Positions 39,046-46,539 of a stretch of 64,000 nucleotides of DNA are shown here, piece by piece. The notes beneath the pieces were generated by a model, which was given only the letters and a program-made list of their open reading frames with translations, made no database searches and had not been told where the DNA came from. Position 1 is the first letter of the stretch, and the number at the start of each line of letters is the position of its first letter. Origin of the DNA: Microbacterium sp. No. 7 (GTDB lineage: Bacteria; Actinomycetota; Actinomycetes; Actinomycetales; Microbacteriaceae); contig NZ_CP012697.1 in assembly GCF_001314225.1 (NCBI RefSeq), positions 1,364,001-1,428,000 on the forward strand, read 5' to 3'. A program made the position numbers and the translations under genes.

Positions 39046-39536
39046 GGCTTCTCGCCGTCGACCCCGGCCTCCAGACGGGCGTGACGCTCGGCTGGTACGA
39101 CGACACGACGCCCTACCAGTTGCTTGAACGCTGGCAGATCGGCGGCGGCCTCACCGGCTTCATCGACTGGGTGCGGAAGAACGGCTGGCCTCAGTTAGTC
39201 GACAAAATCGTCGTCGAGAAGTTCGTGGCGAGGCGGAACGATTTCGTCGCCGACATCGCGGGCGTGCCCATCGAGGGGGTCATCGCCTGGCTTGCCCGCG
39301 AGCACGGCCAGGAGGTCCACTGGCAGACGAGGACCGACAAGGGCAGGCTCACCCCCTACCCCAAGGAGGCGAACACGCTGACGCGCCGCCAGCGGGTGCG
39401 CTTCGACTTCCTGAAGCGGTTCGGGCTCTTCGCCCCCGGCACGCAGAACGACGACAGCAACGACTGCATCACGCACTCCCTCGTCTACCTGAAGCGGACT
39501 AGGCACGAGCCGACGCTCAGGCACTACTTCAGCTGA
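39042..39536 (+). CDS. RuvC-like Holliday junction resolvase
   Basis: The 164-residue protein starts MRLLAVDPGLQTGVTLG, the first acidic residue of the RNase H fold; IVVEKFVARR has the second (Glu), and NDDSNDCITHSLVYL carries the last acidic residues and the helix. This is the catalytic set of RuvC-type resolvases, used to debranch DNA before packaging. It is the last gene of the rightward operon and is followed by a strong terminator. A weak palindrome-like site lies inside it (39194-39208). Confidence 0.85.
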   Translation: MRLLAVDPGLQTGVTLGWYDDTTPYQLLERWQIGGGLTGFIDWVRKNGWPQLVDKIVVEKFVARRNDFVADIAGVPIEGVIAWLAREHGQEVHWQTRTDKGRLTPYPKEANTLTRRQRVRFDFLKRFGLFAPGTQNDDSNDCITHSLVYLKRTRHEPTLRHYFS

Positions 39537-39538
39537 GC

Positions 39539-39578
39539 CTGAAGAACCCCCGACTGGAATCAGCCGGGGGTTCTTCAG
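39539..39578. terminator. Bidirectional terminator between convergent operons
   Basis: CTGAAGAACCCCCG pairs perfectly with CGGGGGTTCTTCAG (14-bp stem, 12-nt loop). The early rightward operon ends at 39536 and the late leftward operon ends at 39597, so it serves both. Confidence 0.9.
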
Positions 39579-39596
39579 AGATGTGATCACCGCCTC

Positions 39597-39830
39597 TCAG
39601 GCGCCGACGGATGTGTCATTCGGGTTGTCGGTGCCATCGCCCTTGTAGAGCAGGACGGACGTGGCGATGGATGCCAGGCCCGTGCCGCCTGCGATGGAGC
39701 CGATCTCCAGCCAGTCCAGGCCGAACAGGCCGGCGCCGAGCAGGCCGCCGACGAAGAGGGTCTGGATGACGGTCTTGAGTGCGCGCTCTCCGGCGTAGTC
39801 GAAGAAGGCGAGGGAGAAGTATTTCTTCAT
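39597..39830 (-). CDS. Holin (r1t-type)
   Basis: The 77-residue protein begins MKKYFSLAFFDYAGERALKT, followed by two hydrophobic stretches (LFVGGLLGAGLFGLDWLEIG and GTGLASIATSVLLYKG), the pattern of r1t-type phage holins. It lies next to the endolysin gene at the end of the late operon. It would make the membrane lesion that releases or activates the lysin. Confidence 0.85.
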   Translation of the reverse strand: MKKYFSLAFFDYAGERALKTVIQTLFVGGLLGAGLFGLDWLEIGSIAGGTGLASIATSVLLYKGDGTDNPNDTSVGA

Positions 39831-39864
39831 GGGTAGGGGTTCTCCTTGCTGTTGGGATGGGGGG

Positions 39865-40251
39865 TCAGAGCGAGAGCAGCCAGGACGCGACGCCGAAGGC
39901 GAGGCCGGCGAGGGTGACCGCGATGCCGACAGCCCACTTGGTGGTGCTGCGGAACCCGTCGAGATCCTTGTGGATCTCCTGCCGGACCTTCTGGACGGCG
40001 CCCTCCGCCTTCTCCAGGACCGCGGCGTCAGCCGCCCTGTTGTCGGAGATGATCACGTTCGTCCGCTTCTCGTGCCCGTCGAAGTCGCGCCGCAGGGTCT
40101 CGTGCTGCGCGTCGATGCGCTGCACGGTGGCGTTGAACTCCCCCTGGGTGACGAGCTTGTCGATGCGCTTGTTGACGTCCTCGAAGCCGCGGTTGATCGC
40201 GCCCTTGATGTCCCCGAGTGCTTCGCGGGTGTCCTGGTCCACGGCGCTCAC
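39865..40251 (-). CDS. Membrane-anchored coiled-coil lysis protein (second holin or spanin-like)
   Basis: A 128-residue product: about 100 residues of charged helical coiled coil (AINRGFEDVNKRIDKLVTQG), then one C-terminal membrane helix (WAVGIAVTLAGLAFGVASWL). This resembles the second membrane protein found in actinophage lysis cassettes (hemolysin XhlA-like). It starts at GTG overlapping the endolysin stop. Actinobacteria lack a true outer membrane in most cases, so a holin partner is more likely than a spanin. Confidence 0.7.
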   Translation of the reverse strand: MSAVDQDTREALGDIKGAINRGFEDVNKRIDKLVTQGEFNATVQRIDAQHETLRRDFDGHEKRTNVIISDNRAADAAVLEKAEGAVQKVRQEIHKDLDGFRSTTKWAVGIAVTLAGLAFGVASWLLSL

Positions 40252-41219
40252 GCAGCCCGGAAGAGCGCGGCATCGGTGTCCAGCATGGTCACGCGGACGG
40301 CCTCGCCCTTGTTGGAGCGATTGGCGTCGAGACGGGCGTAGACGGCAAAGCCGCGGTCGACGCCGCGCTGGAAGGTCACCGAGCGGCGCGCGGTGCCGTC
40401 CTGCCCGATCTCGATGCGCTCCACATAATGCGGGGAGTTCTTGACGTTATCTGCCTTAGTGTCTTGCCAAACGAGCTTTACGTCGACGATGTCGCCGGGG
40501 GTCCCCTCGGCATAGACGTGCGCGGTTATCACGTAGGCCCCGTCGCCGCCGACGATGTTCGACGCCTTGTCGGTGGCCTGCCCCGTGTCGGTGTGCAGGT
40601 AGAAGCCTTCGCCCGGCTTCAGCTCCCGGCCCGTGGCGCGGGCGGTGGCGTCCAGGCGCTGGTAGTGCTTCATTGTGATCTCCTTCGGCTTGATGACGAT
40701 GGGCGTCAGCATCTCGTCGCGGAACGCGTTCGCGAGGCGGATCAGTTTGTCCAGGTTGACCCCCGAGGGGCAAGCAGTTGCGTACCCCTCGTCATACTTA
40801 GTGAGCACGTCTCGATGCCCGATGATGGTCTCGCGACTTACCTCAAAGTCGTAGCGGATGCTGGTTTCGGCAATCAGCATTGCTGTGGAGACGTAGGACT
40901 CCTCCGAGATGGTCCAATCCATTGAACTGCTGCCGATGCGGTCGTTCACGATCTCTACCGTGAGGTTCTCCCCATCCCCCCTCGGGGAAGACGATGTCCA
41001 GGCGCGCAGTTCCTCGGGGACCACCCCAATGCGCTGCCCATCCTCTACGACGTAGTTCGATGAGACCTGGCGCGACCCCGTCGACATCATCCGCAGCACT
41101 ACATCCAAGCTTGCTGTCGCCGCGTGATGAATGATCCACCCTCGGATTTTGCGGCCACTACGACTAGAGTGCTGCCCAGCGTTGCCGCTGGTCCGCGTGG
41201 TGAGATGAGAGAAGGTCAT
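40248..41219 (-). CDS. Endolysin, N-acetylmuramoyl-L-alanine amidase
   Basis: A 323-residue protein. The N-terminal domain has RGWIIHHAATASLD (first zinc ligand His) and TIIGHRDVL followed by CPSG (further ligands) of the amidase_2/PGRP family. The C-terminal 130 residues are beta-rich and likely bind the cell wall. ATG at 41219 is chosen since it overlaps the HNH gene stop (ATGA). It cuts the peptide from muramic acid at the end of the cycle. Confidence 0.85.
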   Translation of the reverse strand: MTFSHLTTRTSGNAGQHSSRSGRKIRGWIIHHAATASLDVVLRMMSTGSRQVSSNYVVEDGQRIGVVPEELRAWTSSSPRGDGENLTVEIVNDRIGSSSMDWTISEESYVSTAMLIAETSIRYDFEVSRETIIGHRDVLTKYDEGYATACPSGVNLDKLIRLANAFRDEMLTPIVIKPKEITMKHYQRLDATARATGRELKPGEGFYLHTDTGQATDKASNIVGGDGAYVITAHVYAEGTPGDIVDVKLVWQDTKADNVKNSPHYVERIEIGQDGTARRSVTFQRGVDRGFAVYARLDANRSNKGEAVRVTMLDTDAALFRAA

Positions 41220-41812
41220 GCTGCTGCCTCCCCCTTCGATGCAGATGACATGATTCGCTGATACTGGTCGTTCGCGAGTGCCAGGCTGAATGGCACCTTC
41301 TTGGCGTGCGATCGGGCGCGTTCGCGGGAGCAGGCCTTGCAGTTCCTGTGTCCGCGCAGGACTTTCCCGTTCACCAGATTCGGCCAGATGAGCCCATGCC
41401 CTCGCGGGCAATGCGTGCGGTTGCGCTTATGGTCCGTGCCATGACGCCCCCTGTCGAAGTTGTTCTCGGAGGGGGTATCCCAGCGCAAGTTCTCAACGCG
41501 GTTGTTGGCCGGATTACCGTCCCCGTGGCAAGCAACGAGGCCGGGCGGGCGTGGACCGACAAACGCTTCGAGGACAAGGCTGTGAACGTGTGCCGTGAAC
41601 TCGGAGTTGTCGCGCCATAGGGAGACCTTCAGGTACCCAGACTTCTTGACGGATGGGCGGCGGATGCCCCCATTGACCTTGCTCGTCACACCATCCCGCC
41701 GAGTGACAACCCGCGGCAGGGAGCGAATGCGGCCCACGCTTGAAACTTCATAGCGCCCCTCGAACCCGCGGACGGGGCGCCACTCTTCAGCCAGGATGAA
41801 GTCGGTGCTCAT
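41216..41812 (-). CDS. NUMOD4-HNH homing endonuclease
   Basis: The 198-residue protein has WRPVRGFEGRYEVSSVGRIR, a NUMOD4 DNA-binding motif, then VHSLVLEAFVG...VACHGDGNPANNRVENLRW, an HNH nuclease core with the His-Asn-His/Asn positions. A C-terminal CxxxH...C..C zinc knuckle (CPRGHG, CKAC) follows. It is a free-standing selfish gene inserted between the collar and endolysin genes, with perfect 4-nt overlaps on both sides. Confidence 0.9.
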   Translation of the reverse strand: MSTDFILAEEWRPVRGFEGRYEVSSVGRIRSLPRVVTRRDGVTSKVNGGIRRPSVKKSGYLKVSLWRDNSEFTAHVHSLVLEAFVGPRPPGLVACHGDGNPANNRVENLRWDTPSENNFDRGRHGTDHKRNRTHCPRGHGLIWPNLVNGKVLRGHRNCKACSRERARSHAKKVPFSLALANDQYQRIMSSASKGEAAA

Positions 41813-42381
41813 GTTCGGATGATCCAGTTCAGGACGATGTAGGGCTGGAGGTTGTTGTGCGCCATCGTGCCGCCCGTCAGGCCGGTGAAGATCTCTTCGC
41901 CGTCGTTCGAGCCGCGGACACCGCCGAGTGTGCCGCTGCCGGTGGTATCGCGCCAGGTGAGCATCTGGCCGCCGAACTTGTACATTCCGGTGTGGCGGTG
42001 CTGCGGCATCTCATTGATGCTCAGAGTGTGCGTCTTGGCGCCGTTCTTGTGGTTCAGGGTGGAGAAGTCGGAGTCGCCGGTATTCCTGCCTGCGATCACT
42101 CGCCCGCGCATGTCGGGGAGCCCGAACGTTGTTGATCCGTTGCCGGCGCCGTAGGTCGTCCCGATCGCGGCGAAGAGGTTCGAGTAGGTGGTCCGGCTGA
42201 CCGACTGCCCATTGCACAGCAGCCAGTTGTTCGGGATCGTGTTGCTGGCGAAGGCGACGACCGCGCCGGGCGGGGCGGCTCCGGCCGTATCCATAGAATG
42301 AGCCATCTGCGCGGCCCACACCGTGGGATCGTTCGGCGTCTCCCGTCCGGGGTAGAAGATCCCGCCTGGTGTGATTGGCAT
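41809..42381 (-). CDS. Phage tail collar domain protein
   Basis: The 190-residue protein contains PPGAVVAFASNTIPNNWLLC, GQSVSRTTYSNLFAAIGTTYG and FGLPDMRGRVIAG, the classical phage tail collar (MTCD) repeat. The C-terminus HNNLQPYIVLNWIIR is the usual end of such fibre tips. It is a tail fibre or its trimerising end, at the end of the tail module. Confidence 0.85.
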   Translation of the reverse strand: MPITPGGIFYPGRETPNDPTVWAAQMAHSMDTAGAAPPGAVVAFASNTIPNNWLLCNGQSVSRTTYSNLFAAIGTTYGAGNGSTTFGLPDMRGRVIAGRNTGDSDFSTLNHKNGAKTHTLSINEMPQHRHTGMYKFGGQMLTWRDTTGSGTLGGVRGSNDGEEIFTGLTGGTMAHNNLQPYIVLNWIIRT

Positions 42382-42389
42382 ATGGCTGA

Positions 42390-42417
42390 TTTTAGCCAGC
42401 TATTTAGTCAACTAAAT
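42390..42417 (-). promoter_or_regulatory. Two overlapping dispersed palindromes
   Basis: TTTTAGCCAGCTATT (42390-42404) overlaps ATTTAGTCAACTAAAT (42402-42417, perfect). They fill the gap before the collar gene, starting 8 nt from its ATG, and mirror the pair at 8901-8934. Confidence 0.65.
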
Positions 42418-42421
42418 CGCC

Positions 42422-43030
42422 TCAGCCGGTGAAGACGACGAAGGCACTCAGGGCCGCGTAGGAACCCGTTCCCGCGCTCCAGGCCCCGGAAGCGGCTGGG
42501 ATGACCTGGAAGCCGAGGTTGATGGAGCCGATGCTGCGCACATCGACGGTCCATCCGTAGGTCGGACTGAGGGAGGCGTACCACTGGTCGTCGCTATTGA
42601 TGCCGGCGGCACTGGGGATGGCGGGACTGAAAGCCGAGTTGCAGAGGAGCGTGCCGGTGACGTGGCCGGATGAGGTGCTGCTGGAGGAGATCAGGTAGGC
42701 AGAAGTGACGACGGTGACCTGTGCATTCTTGGCGCCTGCGGGTACGGCGATGCTCATGCCGGCGATCTGCGTCCATCCGCTGGTCAGGAGCCCGAAGTTC
42801 TCGCTCTCCGTGGTGTGCTGAGAGATCTTGGGGATGGCGTTGTAGAGGGCCTCGATCTCGTCGAGCTGTTCGGAGAGGGTCTGAAGGCTCGCGGCGGTGG
42901 CGCGGTTGAGCCCGTCGAGGTCCATGCGCAGGGCGGAGCGGTCGTTTTCGATGCCGCCGACGCGATCTTCGACGTGCCGCCCCCACTGCTCGCCGGGGCC
43001 GAGGTTGCGGCGGGGAAAGACGTCACTCAT
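42422..43030 (-). CDS. Minor tail protein
   Basis: A 202-residue protein whose first 60 residues (FPRRNLGPGEQWGRHVE...LDGLNRATAASLQTL) match the start of the next upstream gene, which carries an M23 domain. The rest is a beta-sandwich-like fold ending in SYAALSAFVVFTG. The pair are tandem paralogues; this copy lacks the peptidase. Probably a distal tail or fibre component. Confidence 0.75.
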   Translation of the reverse strand: MSDVFPRRNLGPGEQWGRHVEDRVGGIENDRSALRMDLDGLNRATAASLQTLSEQLDEIEALYNAIPKISQHTTESENFGLLTSGWTQIAGMSIAVPAGAKNAQVTVVTSAYLISSSSTSSGHVTGTLLCNSAFSPAIPSAAGINSDDQWYASLSPTYGWTVDVRSIGSINLGFQVIPAASGAWSAGTGSYAALSAFVVFTG

Positions 43031-44082
43031 GAGAAAGACCCCAGTACGGTCAAGGTGGCGGCGTTGTCGACGTGCGAGCCGTAGATGCCGGTGGTCTGGC
43101 TGCGGATCTGGAGGGATACGATCACGCTGGAGGTGTTCATGCCGACGCCCCAGACGGGTGAGTGGACTCCTGCCGTCGACCGGAACTCGCGGGAAGTCAT
43201 CCCGCCGATCACGAGCCGCGACAGGTGCGTGTCGGCGGATTCGATGATCGTCTCCGTCGTGGTCGACGAGGTGTACTCCCAGCGGTCCATGAACTCACGG
43301 GGGTTCACGCGGACGCCGTCTTCCCAGGTCTCGTAGTGGAGGTGGGGACCGGTGGAGAAGCCAGTGCTGCCGACCTGGCCGATGGTCTCGTTCTGAATCA
43401 CGCCCTGGGGTGCCGAGACGGGCGGAGCGCTCTGCATGTGCGCGTAGCCGGTCCACAGCTCAGGCCCCCCGCCAGGCGGCGTGCCGTGGTTGATCCGCAC
43501 GTAGTGACCAAGGCCGTCCTGGTTGTTGCTGGTGGACCCCTGCCAGACCTGGCTGATGCTGACAGTGCCATCGGCGGTGGCGCGGATGTTTGACCCCTCG
43601 GCGACGGCGAAGTCGATGCCGTGATGGAAGCCTTCAGGCCGGTCGCCCCACTCGTCGCTGACGGTTCCGAGAGGGAAGGGCCAGACGAACATTCCCTCCT
43701 CGGTTGTCACTTCGACTTCGGTCTCGACCAGCCCCCGCCCAAATGCCCGGCCGAAGGCGATGACATTGAGGAGCGTCTTTCCGGGCGGCGCGGTGAGGGA
43801 GACGCGGGCGACCTCCGTCCAGCCCGTGGAGACCGTGAAGTCCTCGGACCCATCGGAGGCGACGACCGGATAGGGGATGGCCTGGAGGGCGTCCTTCAAG
43901 CGTGCGCTCGCGCGCGCGATGTCGTCGAGCGTAGAGGCATGCGCGCGGCCGAGCCCGTCAATGTCCTGTCGGTCGATGTCGGCGGCGCGCTGCTCGTCGC
44001 GGACGATGACCTCAACCTGCCGCCCCCACTGTTCGCCGGGGCCGAGGTTGCGGCGGGGCAGGATGTCAGTTGCGGAGGCCAA
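43027..44082 (-). CDS. Minor tail protein with inserted M23 peptidase
   Basis: A 351-residue protein. It starts at TTG (PRRNLGPGEQWGRQVEVIV...), as the 42422 product. After residue 130 an M23 metallopeptidase is inserted, with GFHHGIDFA (zinc His and Asp) near 153 and GPHLHYETW (HxH) near 247. The remaining C-terminal part is again a beta sandwich. M23 domains in phage tails cut the peptidoglycan cross-links during DNA entry. The domain interrupts the fold seen intact in the neighbouring gene. Confidence 0.85.
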   Translation of the reverse strand: MASATDILPRRNLGPGEQWGRQVEVIVRDEQRAADIDRQDIDGLGRAHASTLDDIARASARLKDALQAIPYPVVASDGSEDFTVSTGWTEVARVSLTAPPGKTLLNVIAFGRAFGRGLVETEVEVTTEEGMFVWPFPLGTVSDEWGDRPEGFHHGIDFAVAEGSNIRATADGTVSISQVWQGSTSNNQDGLGHYVRINHGTPPGGGPELWTGYAHMQSAPPVSAPQGVIQNETIGQVGSTGFSTGPHLHYETWEDGVRVNPREFMDRWEYTSSTTTETIIESADTHLSRLVIGGMTSREFRSTAGVHSPVWGVGMNTSSVIVSLQIRSQTTGIYGSHVDNAATLTVLGSFS

Positions 44083-45577
44083 TGAGCGCCCCTTCCTGGA
44101 GGGTCAGGTGCCCGAACTTGTCGACGTACTGCCCGATCGTCCACTCAGGGTAGGCGTCGGCGAAGTCACCGACCGTCGTGTCATCGACTGCCTGCACGCC
44201 GATAGACCCGCGGGTGATGCTGGCCCGTTCGATGCGGTAGTAGCGAGCGCTGCGCCGGTCCCACAGCCGTCCGCCGGCGATGGTGCCGAAGGTACCGCTG
44301 GAGCCCGCCCTGACGTCGACGGCTTCAACGGATAGCGTGGGCTGTGTTCCTGCGAACTGGACGGCGGCTCGGATGCCTGCACGGTAGGTGTGCTCGAGCG
44401 TGCGCAGGAACGGGTTGTCGATCGTGACTCCGACCTCCGTTGCCGTCTCCTGGGGAGAGACGCCCGTGTAGAAGTTGTGGATGCGCTTCTCCCAGGCGAC
44501 GCCCGTGCCGACGATGCGGAGGGTGCTGTAGCGATTCGTCGTGGCTGCACTGGCGAGGGCGAGGCTGAAGTTGGTGGCCTCTTCGCCCTGAGCCGTCGGC
44601 ACGCCCGTTGCTCCGCGGAGGGCGACGATGAGCGTCTTGGTGTCCGGGCCGATCTCCACGCTCACCTGACCGCCCCTGGCGGCCCACATCGCGGGCGGCA
44701 CGGGCAGCCCGTCGTTGGCGACGATCGTGTACACCGACGACGAGGAATGCCCTGGGTCGACGTGCGTGACCATCGTCGGCTGCTGGATGGACGACAGCGA
44801 CGCCTCCAGCTCCAGCGTGTAGACCGCCTCCTCGCCTGCGTTGACGTTGAGCACCTTGACCTCGGGCTGCCAGCCGCCGGGAGGATACACGAGGGCGTTC
44901 GTGATCGCGTAGCTGTTGTAGTTGTAGACCTCGACGCGCTGCGCAAGCGTGGGCTCAGGGGCGGTGCCCGACAGGGAGATCTCACGTCCTGCGTCGAGGT
45001 GATTCGAGTGCGTCGTGCGGATCAGATGCTTGCCGTCGACGAGGGCAAGCTCCAGCTGCTCGGCGACGAGGAGCTGCTTGAGGTGGTACCAGACCTCTCC
45101 CGACCAGCCGGGCGCGAGGATCGGGCGGGCCGCGAGGGCGGAAGCGATCTGAAGCTCGGACGAGGCGATGCCCGCGAGGGAGGCGTAGTAGTTCAGCAGG
45201 CCGCCGAGCGTCCCGACATAGGGCTGCGCTTGCGCGTTGTAGACGTTCCAGCGAGCCAGGCCGGTGGCGCAGGTCACGCGGATCGTGCCCTGCCCTGTCC
45301 GCGCGGTCGACGTGACGGTCCCGTAGGTGGTGCCGCGCCCGTCCGCGGTGATCTGTACGGGCTTTCGGTGCAGGATGGTCGGCCCGTACTGGAGGAGCGT
45401 AGCCATGCCAGAGTTCGGCCCGGCATCCGCGACGGTGACGTCCGGCTCGGGCAGCGTGATCGTCATCGACCCGACTGAGCCGCGCGAATCGCCAGCGGCG
45501 AGAGGGGTCGCATCCTCTTCGACGGTGAACTCCCCGGCGTTGAAGAGCCACGGGCCGATCTTGATCTGAACGCCCAT
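44066..45577 (-). CDS. Minor tail protein (baseplate hub-like)
   Basis: The product is 503 residues from ATG at 45577 (12 nt after AGGAGG); a GTG 12 nt upstream is possible. It is beta-rich throughout (IKIGPWLFNAGEFTVEEDA, SVEIGPDTKTLIVALRG), resembling the tail-associated hub proteins that follow distal tail proteins. It lies between a distal tail-like gene and the M23 protein. Function is from context. Confidence 0.7.
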   Translation of the reverse strand: MGVQIKIGPWLFNAGEFTVEEDATPLAAGDSRGSVGSMTITLPEPDVTVADAGPNSGMATLLQYGPTILHRKPVQITADGRGTTYGTVTSTARTGQGTIRVTCATGLARWNVYNAQAQPYVGTLGGLLNYYASLAGIASSELQIASALAARPILAPGWSGEVWYHLKQLLVAEQLELALVDGKHLIRTTHSNHLDAGREISLSGTAPEPTLAQRVEVYNYNSYAITNALVYPPGGWQPEVKVLNVNAGEEAVYTLELEASLSSIQQPTMVTHVDPGHSSSSVYTIVANDGLPVPPAMWAARGGQVSVEIGPDTKTLIVALRGATGVPTAQGEEATNFSLALASAATTNRYSTLRIVGTGVAWEKRIHNFYTGVSPQETATEVGVTIDNPFLRTLEHTYRAGIRAAVQFAGTQPTLSVEAVDVRAGSSGTFGTIAGGRLWDRRSARYYRIERASITRGSIGVQAVDDTTVGDFADAYPEWTIGQYVDKFGHLTLQEGALIGLRN

Positions 45578-46539
45578 CAGTACAGCCACCCTCCTACTTC
45601 GCGGAGGCTCACGGCGTAGCCCGCCTGGCCGCCGAAGTTGCCCCCTGTCGCTGCGTAGGTCGGCGGGCCGTCGAACCGGCAGCCGGTGTGCCCCATGCCG
45701 GGCTTCCAGGTGCCGCCTGCGGCCGTTGGATACTGCTCGCCGCCGTAAGCGCCCTCGCCGTATTCTCCGTATCCGTACTGAACGCCGTAAATCACGGAAA
45801 GAGAGTCGAACAGCCTCCCGGACATGGCCGTCAAGGAGACTGTCGCAGCACCAGGGGAGTCTCGCCCTATCCAGAGTCGCACTCCACGCCCGCCGGACAG
45901 TGCAAGGTCGGGGGTCACATAGAAGGGGTTATCGCCCGTAGGAGCCAGCCTCTGGGTCAGTCCAACGGACCCGTCAGCCTCAATCTTCGTTGAGAAGACG
46001 CCCCCGCCACCAGTCGCCGAATAGTGCGCACCGAGCATGAGCGTGTAGCCCGGAGGTATCGGGACAAAAAGGCTATCCCAAGGCCCCGGATATCCGATCG
46101 GGGAGCTGGTGAGATTGTAGGTGGCGCCGGTTACTGGCCACCCCCTGTTCGCTGGGTCGCTGACCGAGAAGCCGGTCGGGACGACGCCGGTCGTGCGGAT
46201 GAGCGGGGGCGCCTCGTAGTCGAGCGCGAGCCCTGGTGCGGCCCAGTGCGGGGGAAGGATGTTCCGCTGGTAGGCGAGCGGGTCGATGAACCAGATCAGG
46301 CCGCGCCCGTAGAGGCCGTTGAAGTACGCCTGCATGATCTGTGCATCGTCGACAAGCGACGCCTTCGACCACGAGAAGTCGAAGTGGCGGTGCGAGTTGA
46401 AGGAGTTCTGCTGCCACCCGCCGCCGCCGAGCAGGGTGCCGCCCTGCGACCATGCCTGAGGGCTCATCGTGGCGCCGGTCTGCGGTGCGGGAATCCAGCG
46501 CATCCGCTCTTCGGTGCCGAACCACATCTGCTTGCTCAT
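45577..46539 (-). CDS. Distal tail protein (minor tail)
   Basis: A 320-residue product. ATG at 46539 overlaps the tape measure stop. It directly follows the tape measure gene, the usual position of the distal tail (Dit) protein. It has FDFSWSKASLVDDAQIMQAY and YGRGLIWFIDPLAYQRNIL, with a Tyr/Gly-rich patch (YGEYGEGAYGGEQY) near the end. Family inferred from order. Confidence 0.75.
   Translation of the reverse strand: MSKQMWFGTEERMRWIPAPQTGATMSPQAWSQGGTLLGGGGWQQNSFNSHRHFDFSWSKASLVDDAQIMQAYFNGLYGRGLIWFIDPLAYQRNILPPHWAAPGLALDYEAPPLIRTTGVVPTGFSVSDPANRGWPVTGATYNLTSSPIGYPGPWDSLFVPIPPGYTLMLGAHYSATGGGGVFSTKIEADGSVGLTQRLAPTGDNPFYVTPDLALSGGRGVRLWIGRDSPGAATVSLTAMSGRLFDSLSVIYGVQYGYGEYGEGAYGGEQYPTAAGGTWKPGMGHTGCRFDGPPTYAATGGNFGGQAGYAVSLREVGGWLY

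Noticed and set aside
39194..39208. Operator site inside the resolvase gene
   Set aside because: GTTAGTCGACAAAAT keeps only one half site and is not near a downstream start codon, so it is not counted as a member.
13805..39536. Immunity repressor of the usual type (HTH plus dimerisation or peptidase domain)
   Set aside because: No gene has this combination. The HTH proteins at 15868, 30630, 31207, 31689 and 37495 are candidates only; the repressor may lie left of the window.
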